The position numbers and the translations under genes are program-made. The notes under the pieces were generated by a model. That model ran no database searches, was not told where the DNA came from, and was given only the letters and a program-made list of their open reading frames with translations. From Actinotalea solisilvae (GTDB lineage: Bacteria; Actinomycetota; Actinomycetes; Actinomycetales; Cellulomonadaceae): DNA of 64,000 bases. Within the stretch, counting starts at the first letter, position 1, and the number at the start of each line of letters is the position of its first letter. Positions 29,263-39,221 of this stretch are shown in pieces. Location of the stretch: positions 62,001-126,000 of the forward strand of contig NZ_JADDKQ010000003.1 in assembly GCF_016464425.1 (NCBI RefSeq), in the 5' to 3' direction.

Positions 29263-30453
29263 TCAGGCGGGCGTCATCCGGCGCGCGACCCCGCGCCACA
29301 CGAGCAGCTGCACGACGGCGAGCGCGAGGACGTAGGGCAGCAGCGCCTCGATCCCCACGCCGCCCGCGAGCGCGCCCGCGAGCCACGGCAGCGCCGACCC
29401 GCCGATCACGCTGACCGCGTTCATCGCGCCGATCGCCGTCGGCACGTGCGGCGCCGCGGTGAGCCGTGGCACGACGGCCATCGCGGTCGGGAAGAGCGGG
29501 CCGAGGAAGAAGCCGAGCACCGCGAGCCCGACGGCGGCGACCGCCGGCACGGGCGCGAGCCACACCACGCCGACTGCGACCAGGACCGCGACGAGGCACA
29601 CGAGGACGAGCCGCCGCACCCCCAGACCGAGCCGCACGCCGACCGGGCTGATGACGAACCGGCCGACGGTGAGCCCGAGCCAGTAGGCGCTCACGGCATA
29701 GCCGGCCGCGAGATCGGAGACCGCGTGCCGCTCGACGAGGTCGGTGAACGCCCAGGTGCCCACGCTGATCTCGACACCCAGGTAGACCGTGAGGAAGACG
29801 GCCGCGAGCAGCACGGCGCGTTCGCGCAGCACGGCGAGCAGGAGCCCGGACCGGTGCGCGGGCGGCTCGGCGTCGCCGTCGGCCGGCGCCGCGGAGCGGG
29901 GGAAGAGCAGGGCCGAGGCGACCACGAGCGGCACGACGAGCGCCGCGAGGAGCCACCAGACCGCCGTCCACTCCAGGGCCGTGAGCATGCGTGCCGCGAG
30001 CGCGGGTCCGACGAGCGCGCCGACGCCGAAGAAGGCGTGCAGCCGGTTGAGCAGCGTGGTCGCGGACGGGAGCTGCGACAGGTAGGCGTTGAGGACGGAC
30101 TCGAGCACGCCGACGCCGTAGCCCGCCACGGCCTGGACGGCGACGAAGAGCACGAAGGACGGCCGTGCGGCGGTCGCGACGGCGGCGAGCAGGTACAGCG
30201 AGCCGCCCGCGACGAGCGCCCACCGGGTGCCGAGCCGGTGCATGAGCGCGCCCGTGCTCGAGCCGGCGAGGAAGAAGCCGGCCGACGACGTGAAGAACGT
30301 CAGGCCGATGGTCGCGAGGTCGACGTCGTAGTCGCGGACCTGGGCGGGCAGCAGCACGCCGCCCACGCCGGCGCTCACGCCGACGAACACGAAGATCACG
30401 TAGGCGAGGACGACGGACGCGGAGGTCGAGCGCGCGGTGCGGGTGCTGGTCAC
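29263..30453 (-). CDS. MFS transporter, FucP/sugar-like
   Basis: A 396-residue, 12-helix major facilitator. The first helix is VVLAYVIFVFVGVSAGVGG; the loop between helices 2 and 3 has HRLGTRWALV, and later segments include GYGVGVLESVLNAYLSQL, typical of FucP/NarK-like sugar transporters of actinobacteria. The GTG at 30453 is chosen because the longer frame upstream is Arg-rich and non-membrane. A palindromic operator-like site lies about 85-100 bp upstream. The substrate is unknown. Confidence 0.82.
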   Translation of the reverse strand: MTSTRTARSTSASVVLAYVIFVFVGVSAGVGGVLLPAQVRDYDVDLATIGLTFFTSSAGFFLAGSSTGALMHRLGTRWALVAGGSLYLLAAVATAARPSFVLFVAVQAVAGYGVGVLESVLNAYLSQLPSATTLLNRLHAFFGVGALVGPALAARMLTALEWTAVWWLLAALVVPLVVASALLFPRSAAPADGDAEPPAHRSGLLLAVLRERAVLLAAVFLTVYLGVEISVGTWAFTDLVERHAVSDLAAGYAVSAYWLGLTVGRFVISPVGVRLGLGVRRLVLVCLVAVLVAVGVVWLAPVPAVAAVGLAVLGFFLGPLFPTAMAVVPRLTAAPHVPTAIGAMNAVSVIGGSALPWLAGALAGGVGIEALLPYVLALAVVQLLVWRGVARRMTPA

Positions 30454-30536
30454 GAGGGCCCTCTCGACCGGCGGGCTCCCCCGCGCTGGCCGGTCGCCGT
30501 CGACCGGGCGCGACGCGACCCCGTCGACGCGCCGAT

Positions 30537-30554
30537 AACGATATCGACATCGTT
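30537..30554. promoter_or_regulatory. Operator-like inverted repeat upstream of the MFS gene
   Basis: AACGAT-ATCGAC-ATCGTT is an inverted repeat with 6-bp arms, in an AT-richer pocket (GATAACGATATCGACATCG) that stands out from the surrounding DNA. Arms and spacing fit a LacI- or ROK-type dimer. It lies 84-101 bp before the MFS start. Confidence 0.5.
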
Positions 30555-30670
30555 CTCCACCGCCTAGCCCCGCCCGCCCCTCGCCGAGGTCGACACTTCC
30601 CGCCGAGGTCGACCGGGTGCGGGGTGGGACGCGGGGGGGCAAGGAGTCCCACGCGCCCCGCGGGGGGGCG

Positions 30671-31747
30671 TCAGGGCGTCAGGTGGCGAGCCAGGGCGTC
30701 GAGGCCCTGGTGGAGCGACGCGGTCTCGTGCGCTTGTGTCGCGGGGCTGCCGTCGAGCAGGTCCAGCACGGCCTCGCGCGTGACGCGGGTGCCACCCGCC
30801 ACCGGCTCGAGCCACGTCGTCCGGACGCCCGAGAAGAAGCCGCGGTCGCGCGTGACGAAGGCCTCGCCCTCGTCGACCGCGAGCGTCTCGGCGAGCGTCG
30901 CCTCGAGCCCTCCCCCGCCGTGCCGGACGACGCAGCGCAGCTCGCCGGGCCGCCCGGGCGGCGTCCCGGGGACGGTGAACGCGACGGCGTCCGGGTCCGG
31001 CTGCCACCAGTGGTCGTGCCGGGCGTCGGTGACGGCGAGCCACACGCGCAGCGCGGGCGCGGGCACGACGACGGTCGCGTGCACGGTCACGGTGACGCGC
31101 GGGGCGGCGGCCGCGCGCCACGCGCGGTGCTCGTCGTCGCGTCGGATGTTCCGGAGCACGACGCCCTCGCGCGGCGGTGCCGGTGGCGGCCCGTCGCCGA
31201 GGTGGTGCGCGACGGCGGCGAGCGCGTGCTCGAGCTCGGGCGCGAGCGTCTCGTGCATGAGGCCGACGCCGGCCGCGGGGGCGTGCGCGTCGAGCGCGAT
31301 CCGCAGGACGCACGAGTCCGGCCCGGTGGGCTCGGCGGCGAAGGTCCGGCGCAGCGGCCGGCCCGCCGCGCGCGGCACCACGACGACGCGGCGCCCCCGC
31401 ACGACCTCGACGACGTCGCTCACCGCCCCGAGGAGCGCGTGGCTCCACGGGTCCGGCACGACGACGACCCGGCGCTCGCCCACCGCGCCCGCGGGCGTCC
31501 CCGGCACGACGAAGCCGAACGCCCCGGGCTCGGACACCTGGAACGCCGCGCTCGCGGGGTCCGCGAGGACGCCGAGCGCCACCTCGGCGGGTGCCGCCAC
31601 GGGCAGCGCACGCTCGACGACGATCGGCACCGGCGTGAGGTCCGGACGGCGCGGCGACGACCCGCGGCGCTGCCACCGCTCGTCGGCCCACCGGCTCAGC
31701 CCCATGCCGGCACCGGCCCGTCGACGCTCACGCCGCTCCATCGGCAC
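30671..31747 (-). CDS. Tandem SRPBCC-like (polyketide cyclase/START fold) protein
   Basis: A 358-residue protein with two similar halves. Each starts with a strand of the form PIVVERALPVAAPAEVALGV or VTVHATVVVPAPALRVWLAV, then a segment containing FxVPGTPxGxxGE (FGFVVPGTPAGAVGERR and VAFTVPGTPPGRPGELR), and ends with a long helix (LEHALAAVAHHLG, LHQGLDALARHLTP). This is the SRPBCC helix-grip pattern duplicated. Ligand unknown. The start is uncertain: GTG at 31747, ATG at 31741, or the ATG of MGLSRW further in. Confidence 0.72.
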   Translation of the reverse strand: MPMERRERRRAGAGMGLSRWADERWQRRGSSPRRPDLTPVPIVVERALPVAAPAEVALGVLADPASAAFQVSEPGAFGFVVPGTPAGAVGERRVVVVPDPWSHALLGAVSDVVEVVRGRRVVVVPRAAGRPLRRTFAAEPTGPDSCVLRIALDAHAPAAGVGLMHETLAPELEHALAAVAHHLGDGPPPAPPREGVVLRNIRRDDEHRAWRAAAAPRVTVTVHATVVVPAPALRVWLAVTDARHDHWWQPDPDAVAFTVPGTPPGRPGELRCVVRHGGGGLEATLAETLAVDEGEAFVTRDRGFFSGVRTTWLEPVAGGTRVTREAVLDLLDGSPATQAHETASLHQGLDALARHLTP

Positions 31748-31789
31748 GCGGGCGCGCCGAGTTGACCCCCACCGCCGAGCTCGGCGGCG

Positions 31790-32569
31790 TCAGAGGGACT
31801 GCCACGCGGGCTTGGTGGCCCACGTCTCGCGGTAGTAGGCGGCGAGCTGCAGGCGTGACGCCGCCGCGTCGTCGATCAGCACGGTCACGTGCGGGTGCAG
31901 CTGCAGTGCGGTCGCGGGCCACAGCGCCGAGACCGGTCCCTCGACGAGCTGATGCACCGCCTCCGCCTTGGCGACGCCGCCCGCGAGCAGGACCACGTGC
32001 CGCGCCTCGAGGATCGTGCCGAGGCCCTGGGTGAGGCAGTGCCGGGGCACCGCGTCGACGTCGCCGCCGAAGAAGCGCGCGTTGTCCCGCCGCGTCTGCT
32101 CGGTGAGCGTCTTGACCCGCGTGCGGGAGCCCAGCGACGACCCCGGCTCGTTGAAGGCGACGTGCCCGTCCGTGCCGATCCCGAGGACCTGGACGTCGAC
32201 ACCGCCCGCGGCCCGGATCGCCGCCTCGTACGCGGCGCAGGCGCCGGGCAGGTCGTCGGCGAGGCCGTCCGGCCCGTGCACGGCGTCCGGGTCGAGGTCC
32301 ACGCGACCCGTGAGGTCCCGCTCGACGACCGTCCGGTAGCGCTCCGGGTGGTCGGCCGGCAGCCCGACGTACTCGTCGAGCGTGAACGCCTGCGCGTGCG
32401 CGAACGACAGGCCCGCGGCGTGCCGCCGGACCAGCTCGTCGTAGACGCCCAGCGGGCTCGACCCGGTCGCGAGCCCCAGCACGGGAGCGGGCCGCGAGGT
32501 CAGCGCGCGCTCGACGGCATCGGCGGCGAGGCGCGCGGCGCCCGCCGCCTCGGTGACGACGACCTCCAT
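31790..32569 (-). CDS. nagB: Glucosamine-6-phosphate deaminase
   Basis: A 259-residue cytosolic aldose-ketose isomerase/deaminase that turns glucosamine-6-phosphate into fructose-6-phosphate and ammonia, the last step of sialic-acid breakdown. Motifs are LGLATGSSPLGVYDELVRR, FTLDEYVGLP with the catalytic aspartate, and GIGTDGHVAFNEPGSSL. The ATG overlaps the nanE stop (ATGA). It is the last gene of the eight-gene operon. No nagA (deacetylase) is present in the window, so that step must be encoded elsewhere. Confidence 0.94.
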   Translation of the reverse strand: MEVVVTEAAGAARLAADAVERALTSRPAPVLGLATGSSPLGVYDELVRRHAAGLSFAHAQAFTLDEYVGLPADHPERYRTVVERDLTGRVDLDPDAVHGPDGLADDLPGACAAYEAAIRAAGGVDVQVLGIGTDGHVAFNEPGSSLGSRTRVKTLTEQTRRDNARFFGGDVDAVPRHCLTQGLGTILEARHVVLLAGGVAKAEAVHQLVEGPVSALWPATALQLHPHVTVLIDDAAASRLQLAAYYRETWATKPAWQSL

Positions 32570-33270
32570 CAGCCCTCCCCCGGCCTGCGCCCGGGCGCGA
32601 GCGCGGCGACGAACCAGCCGGTGATCGTCGTCGGGTGCGTGATCGCGGTGCCCACGCACACGGCGTGCGCCCCGGCGGCGAGCACGGCGGCGGCGTGCGC
32701 CGGCGTGTGGATGCGCCCCTCGGCGACCACCGGCATGCCCGTCGCGGCCACGACCTCGGCGACCAGCCCGACGTCGGGCCCGTCGGTGCGCTCACGCTCG
32801 TCGGTGTAGCCGGCGAGCGTCGTGCCCAGCAGGTCGACGCCGGCGTCGGCCGCCGCGAGCGCGTCGCCCAGGGACCCGCAGTCGGCCATGACGACGACGT
32901 CGTGCTCGGCGCGCAGCGCGCGCACGGTCTCCGCGAGCGTCCGTCCGTCGGGCCGCGGTCGGCGCGTGCCGTCGAGCGCCACGACCCGCGCGCCCGCGAC
33001 GGCGAGCGCCCGCGCGTGGTCCAGCGTCGGCGTGATGACGACGCCCCGGTCGCCGTCCTTCCAGATCGCGACCACGGGGACATCGAGCATCGCGACGCCG
33101 AGCCGCACGTCCTCGACGCCCTGCAGCCGGACGGCGCGGGCACCGCCCGCGACCGCCGCCTGCGCGACCTGGACCATGGTGCGCGGGTCGCGCATCGCCT
33201 CGCCCGGGTACGCCTGGCAGGAGACGACGAGCCCGCCCCGCAGGGCGTCGACCACCTCGGCGCGGCTCAT
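32569..33270 (-). CDS. nanE: N-acylglucosamine-6-phosphate 2-epimerase
   Basis: A 233-residue TIM-barrel enzyme converting N-acetylmannosamine-6-phosphate to N-acetylglucosamine-6-phosphate. It shows LVVSCQAYPGEAMRDP at the N-terminus, AIWKDGDRGVVITPTLD, MADCGSLGDALAA, GTTLAGYT and VVAEGRIHTP, the family pattern. The ATG overlaps the kinase stop by 4 bp and its own stop overlaps nagB. The neighbourhood makes the sialic-acid assignment firm. Confidence 0.93.
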   Translation of the reverse strand: MSRAEVVDALRGGLVVSCQAYPGEAMRDPRTMVQVAQAAVAGGARAVRLQGVEDVRLGVAMLDVPVVAIWKDGDRGVVITPTLDHARALAVAGARVVALDGTRRPRPDGRTLAETVRALRAEHDVVVMADCGSLGDALAAADAGVDLLGTTLAGYTDERERTDGPDVGLVAEVVAATGMPVVAEGRIHTPAHAAAVLAAGAHAVCVGTAITHPTTITGWFVAALAPGRRPGEG

Positions 33271-34259
33271 GCGGCGTCCACCAGGCGCCACGCGGAGGCC
33301 GCGGCACCGAGCAGCGGTGCCGCGACGCCGAGCCTGCCCGGCACGACCGGCACGTCCTCGAGGACGTCGACGAGCTCCGCGCGCAGCGCGTGCTCCATGG
33401 GCCGCCACCACAGCACGCCGGCCTCGGCGACGCCGCCCGAGACGACGACGACCTCCGGGTCCAGCACCGTCACGACCGCCGCGATGCCGCGCCCGACGGC
33501 GGCCGCCGACTCCCGCACGGCCTGACGCGCGGTGCGGTCGCCGGACTGCGCGAGCGCGACGACGCCGCGCGCGTCGAGGACGGACCCGTCACCGCTGAGC
33601 CACGCGTAGTGCCGACGCATGCCGGCGCCCGAGCCGAGCGCCTCGAGGTGACCGGGCCGACCGCACGGGCAGCGCAGGTGGTCGGCACCGCCGATGGGCA
33701 GGTGGCCGAGCTCGCCTGCGACGTGGTGCGCCCCGCGCAGCACGGTGCCGTCGAGCACGACGCCCGCGCCGATGCCCGTGCCCACCGCGACGACCAGGGC
33801 GCTCCGGGCACCGGCCGCCGCGCCGCGCCACGACTCGCCGAGCGCGTGCGCGTCGACGTCGTTCTGCACGTGCACCGGGACGTCGCGCTCGAGCAGCGCG
33901 GACGCGGCGGCACGCACCTCCTCGCCGAGGTGCGTGCCGGCCCAGCCCGCGAACGTGTCGGTCGAGGACACGATCGTCCCGGCCGGCACGTCGACGACCC
34001 CCGCCGTGCCGACGCCGACGGCGCGCACGCGCGTGCCCGCGTCCGCGTGGCCGGCCGAGCCCGGACCGCCGGCCGCACCGCCGGGCCACCCCCCGCGCAG
34101 CACGTCCTCGAGCAGCCGCCCGACGGCCCGCACGACGACGTCGGGCCCGTCCTGCGCGGGCGTCGCGACGGTCCGGACGGGCCCGACCTGCCCGCTCCGG
34201 TCCACGAGCGCACCCGCGATCTTGGTCCCGCCGAGGTCGACGGCGAGGGTGAGGTCCAT
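33267..34259 (-). CDS. nanK: ROK family sugar kinase, probable N-acetylmannosamine kinase
   Basis: A 330-residue ROK kinase without a helix-turn-helix, so an enzyme and not a repressor. It has the phosphate loop LAVDLGGTKIAGALVD, GVGTAGVVDVPAGT, NDVDAHALGE with the catalytic aspartate, VGTGIGAGVVLDG and the zinc motif HLRCPCGRPGHLEALGS; the usual last cysteine is replaced by histidine. A Gly/Ala/Pro-rich insertion lies near residue 62. Position between nanA and nanE supports N-acetylmannosamine as substrate; the family also contains glucokinases. Confidence 0.88.
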   Translation of the reverse strand: MDLTLAVDLGGTKIAGALVDRSGQVGPVRTVATPAQDGPDVVVRAVGRLLEDVLRGGWPGGAAGGPGSAGHADAGTRVRAVGVGTAGVVDVPAGTIVSSTDTFAGWAGTHLGEEVRAAASALLERDVPVHVQNDVDAHALGESWRGAAAGARSALVVAVGTGIGAGVVLDGTVLRGAHHVAGELGHLPIGGADHLRCPCGRPGHLEALGSGAGMRRHYAWLSGDGSVLDARGVVALAQSGDRTARQAVRESAAAVGRGIAAVVTVLDPEVVVVSGGVAEAGVLWWRPMEHALRAELVDVLEDVPVVPGRLGVAAPLLGAAASAWRLVDAA

Positions 34260-35266
34260 CAGCGCCCGAGCCCGGCCGCGTGGACGACCGCGCGGACCCG
34301 CTCGGCGACGGCCCCGTCGAGGGCCTGGACGGGGTGCGCCATCGTGGCCGACGCGAGGAGCCCCTGCGCCTCCATGGCGACCTTGAAGGCGCCGACGCCC
34401 GCGGCGTCGCCGCTGCGGCCCGTGGCCTGGAAGACGATCTCGAAGAGCGCGTTGAGGCGCTCCTGCTCGGAACGCGCCGACGCCCAGTCGCCCCGCCGAG
34501 CGGCGTCCCACAGCCGGACGTACCCGGCCGCGTCGACGTTCGCGAGACCCGGCACGACGCCGTCCGCGCCCGCGAGCAGCATGGCGTCGACGACGACCTC
34601 GTGGCCGGTGAGCAGGCGCAGCGGCGAGCCGGCGGCGGCGTTCGCCGCGAGGAGCCGGCGGAAGCCGACGTCGTCGCCCGAGGAGTCCTTGACCCCCGCG
34701 AGCACGCCTGCCTCACCCAGCCCGACGAGCAGGTCGGCCGGCAGCTTGGTGTGCGTGCGGACCGGCACGTCGTACGCCCAGAGCGGGACGTCGAGCCCGG
34801 CCGCGATGCGTCGGAAGTGGTCGGTCGTCTCCTGGCGGTCGTGCAGCGCGTAGATCGCCGGGGTCACGACGACGGCGTCGACCCCCGCCGCGACGAGCGG
34901 CCGGGCCGCGTCCAGCACGCGCGCGGCGGTGAGCTCGATCGCGCCCGCGATGACAGGCACCCGGCCGGCGGCGGCGGAGACGATCGTGCGCGCGACGTCG
35001 ACGCGCTCGGCGTTGGTGAGGTACGCGGTCTCGCCGGTCGAGCCGAGAGCGAAGAGGCCGTGGACCCCGGCGCCGACGAGGTGCTCCACGAGCGCCTCGA
35101 GGCCGGCGTGGTCGACACCGCCGTCGGCGTCGAGGGGCGTCACCACGGGCGGCACGACGCCGTGGAAGGTACGGGAGGACGGGCTCACTGCGACTCCTGG
35201 AGGTGCGATACGGGGTGCGACGGCGTCGAGGACGGCCGGCGTCGGGGCGTGGGGCTGGGCACTCAT
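34259..35266 (-). CDS. nanA: N-acetylneuraminate lyase / DHDPS family
   Basis: A 335-residue class I aldolase of the DHDPS/NAL family. Conserved parts are LFALGSTGETAYLTNAER, VVVTPAIYAL, YDVPVRTH and the Schiff-base lysine region VLAGVKDSSGD. A disordered 30-residue N-terminal extension precedes the barrel. In this operon it would split sialic acid into N-acetylmannosamine and pyruvate. Sequence alone does not exclude another keto-acid aldolase, but kinase, nanE and nagB follow directly. It overlaps both neighbours by 4 bp. Confidence 0.87.
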   Translation of the reverse strand: MSAQPHAPTPAVLDAVAPRIAPPGVAVSPSSRTFHGVVPPVVTPLDADGGVDHAGLEALVEHLVGAGVHGLFALGSTGETAYLTNAERVDVARTIVSAAAGRVPVIAGAIELTAARVLDAARPLVAAGVDAVVVTPAIYALHDRQETTDHFRRIAAGLDVPLWAYDVPVRTHTKLPADLLVGLGEAGVLAGVKDSSGDDVGFRRLLAANAAAGSPLRLLTGHEVVVDAMLLAGADGVVPGLANVDAAGYVRLWDAARRGDWASARSEQERLNALFEIVFQATGRSGDAAGVGAFKVAMEAQGLLASATMAHPVQALDGAVAERVRAVVHAAGLGR

Positions 35267-36125
35267 CGGTGCGGGTCCAGCAGGGAGGGGGCGGCGCCGA
35301 GCAGCGTCCGCGTGTACGGGTCCTGCGGGTTCGCGAAGACCTCGGCCGCAGGCCCGGTCTCGACGACCGTGCCGCGGCTCATCACGGCGATGGTGTCGGA
35401 CACGTAGCGGACGGTCTGGATGTCGTGCGAGATGAAGACCATCCCGAGGCCGAGCTGCTCCTTGAGGTCGGTGAGCAGGTTGAGGATCTGCGCCCGGACG
35501 GACACGTCGAGGGCCGACGTCGGCTCGTCCGCGACGACCACCTGCGGGTCGAGCGCGAGCGCGCGCGCGATGGCGACGCGCTGGCGCTGCCCGCCGGACA
35601 GCTGGCCGGGCAGCGCGTCGAGCGCCGACGACGGCAGCCCGACGAGGCCCACGAGGTCGCGGACCTTCGCCTCGCGCTGCGCGCGCGTCCCGATGCCGTG
35701 CACCTCGAGCGGGTCGGTGAGGGCGTCCCGGACGACCATGCGCGCGTTGAGCGCGGTCGCCGGGTCCTGGAACACCACCGAGACGATCCGGCCGAGGCGG
35801 CGACGCACCGGTCGGGTGAACCGCGTCACCGGCTCGCCCGCGAACCGGACCTCGCCCGACGTCGGCTTCTCGAGCCCGACGAGGACCTTCGCGGTCGTCG
35901 ACTTGCCCGACCCGGACTCGCCGACGATCCCGAGCGTCTGCCCGCGACGGACGGCGATCGAGACGCCCTCCATCGCGTGCACGAGCTGGGGCCGCAGGAG
36001 CGTCGACGAGCGCGCCCGGTAGGTCACGTGCACGTCCCGGAGCTCGACGACCGGCTCGGCGGCGTGCGGCGCGGCCGCGGCGGCCGCGGGCTCGGACGAC
36101 CTCGGCCGGGTGGGGGCGGGGGCGT

Positions 36126-36129
<4 letters not shown>
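35263..36129 (-). CDS. Sialic-acid ABC transporter ATPase
   Basis: A 288-residue DppF/OppF-type ATPase with an Ala/Pro-rich N-terminal lead. Walker A is GESGSGKSTTAK, the signature LSGGQRQRVAIARAL, Walker B VVVADEPTSALDVSV, H-loop FISHDIQTV, and the C-terminal peptide-transporter segment is QDPYTRTLLG. It pairs with the ATPase half of the upstream fusion. The ATG overlaps the fusion gene stop. Confidence 0.9.
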
Positions 36130-38167
<2,038 letters not shown>

Positions 38168-38171
<4 letters not shown>

Positions 38172-39124
38172 ACCGACCTGATCCGGGGGTTGATGAGCAC
38201 GTAGAGCAGGTCGACCACGATGTTGATCGCCACGAAGGCGAGCGCGACCGTGAGGGTGACGCCCTGCACGAGGTTGGGCTCGTTGTTGGTGACGCCGTTG
38301 AGGATGAGCGTGCCCATCCCGGGGAGCGCGAAGATGATCTCGATGACGACCGCGCCGCCCATGAGGTAGCCGACCCGCAGGCCGAGGACGGTGACCGGCG
38401 TGATGAGCGCGTTGCGCAGGACGTTGCGCGCGACGACGACGGGGCGAGGGATGCCCGCACCCAGCGCGGTCCGCACGCAGTCCTTGTCCAGCTCCTCGAC
38501 GACCGCCGTCCGCACGACGCGCGAGAGCTGGCCCACCACGGGCACCGCGAGCGCGAGCGCCGGCAGCGCCATGCGGGCCAGCCAGCCGCCGGGGTCCTGC
38601 GTCAGCGGGGGCAGCGGGCCCGACGCCGGCAGCGCACCGAGCCCGAGCGTGACGCCCTGGATGAGCAGCACCGCGAGCCAGAACGACGGCGTCGACAGCG
38701 CGGTGATCGAGAGGACCCGGATGACCTGGTCGGGCCACCGGTCGCGGTGCACGGCCGCGAGGACGCCCAGGGTCAGCGCCCCGAGGACGGCGATCGCCAG
38801 GCCGAGGAACGTGAGCTGGAGGGTGATGGGGAACGCGCGCGCGACCTCGTCGACGACGGGCTGCTGGCGCGCCGAGAACGTGCCCAGGTCGCCCCGGACG
38901 AGACCGCCGAGGAACGCCAGGAAGCGCACGAGCAGCGGACCCTCGAGGCCCTTGTCCACGCGGTAGGCCTCGCGCTCCTCGAGCGTCGCGCTCTCGCCGA
39001 GCGCGATGAGAGCGGGGTCGACCTTGGAGAACGACATCACGAAGAACACCAGGAAGCTGATCCCGAGGATCATGACCGGCAGCTGGAGCAGCCTCCGGCC
39101 GATCAGGCGGAGCGCTGAGGTCAC
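38168..39124 (-). CDS. Sialic-acid ABC transporter permease, DppB type
   Basis: A 318-residue permease with an N-terminal transmembrane helix (LPVMILGISFLVFFVMS), an extracytoplasmic loop carrying GDLGTFSARQQPV, and the coupling region DCVRTALGAGIPRPVVVARN. It ends YVLINPRIRSV, a typical DppB end. GTG start. It lies 97 bp after the binding-protein gene; the gap holds a strong hairpin. Confidence 0.91.
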
Positions 39125-39180
39125 CGCGCACCTGCTCTCTCTTGCGTCGTGGACGGGCGACGTCGCCGGTCCGTCGGACC

Positions 39181-39213
39181 GTCGGCGGGACCCGGGGGTG
39201 GGGTCCCGCCGAC
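39181..39213 (-). terminator. Intra-operon hairpin between binding protein and permease
   Basis: A perfect 13-bp stem (39181-39193 with 39201-39213) and 7-nt loop lies 9 bp after the binding-protein stop. It is followed by no U-tract. Such hairpins between a binding protein and its permeases usually stabilise the upstream message or end part of transcription, giving more binding protein than channel. Confidence 0.65.
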
Positions 39214-39221
39214 GGCGTCTG

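Noticed and set aside
29114-30652. Second long minus-strand frame over the MFS gene
   Set aside because: Out-of-frame shadow; the MFS frame has twelve clear hydrophobic helices.
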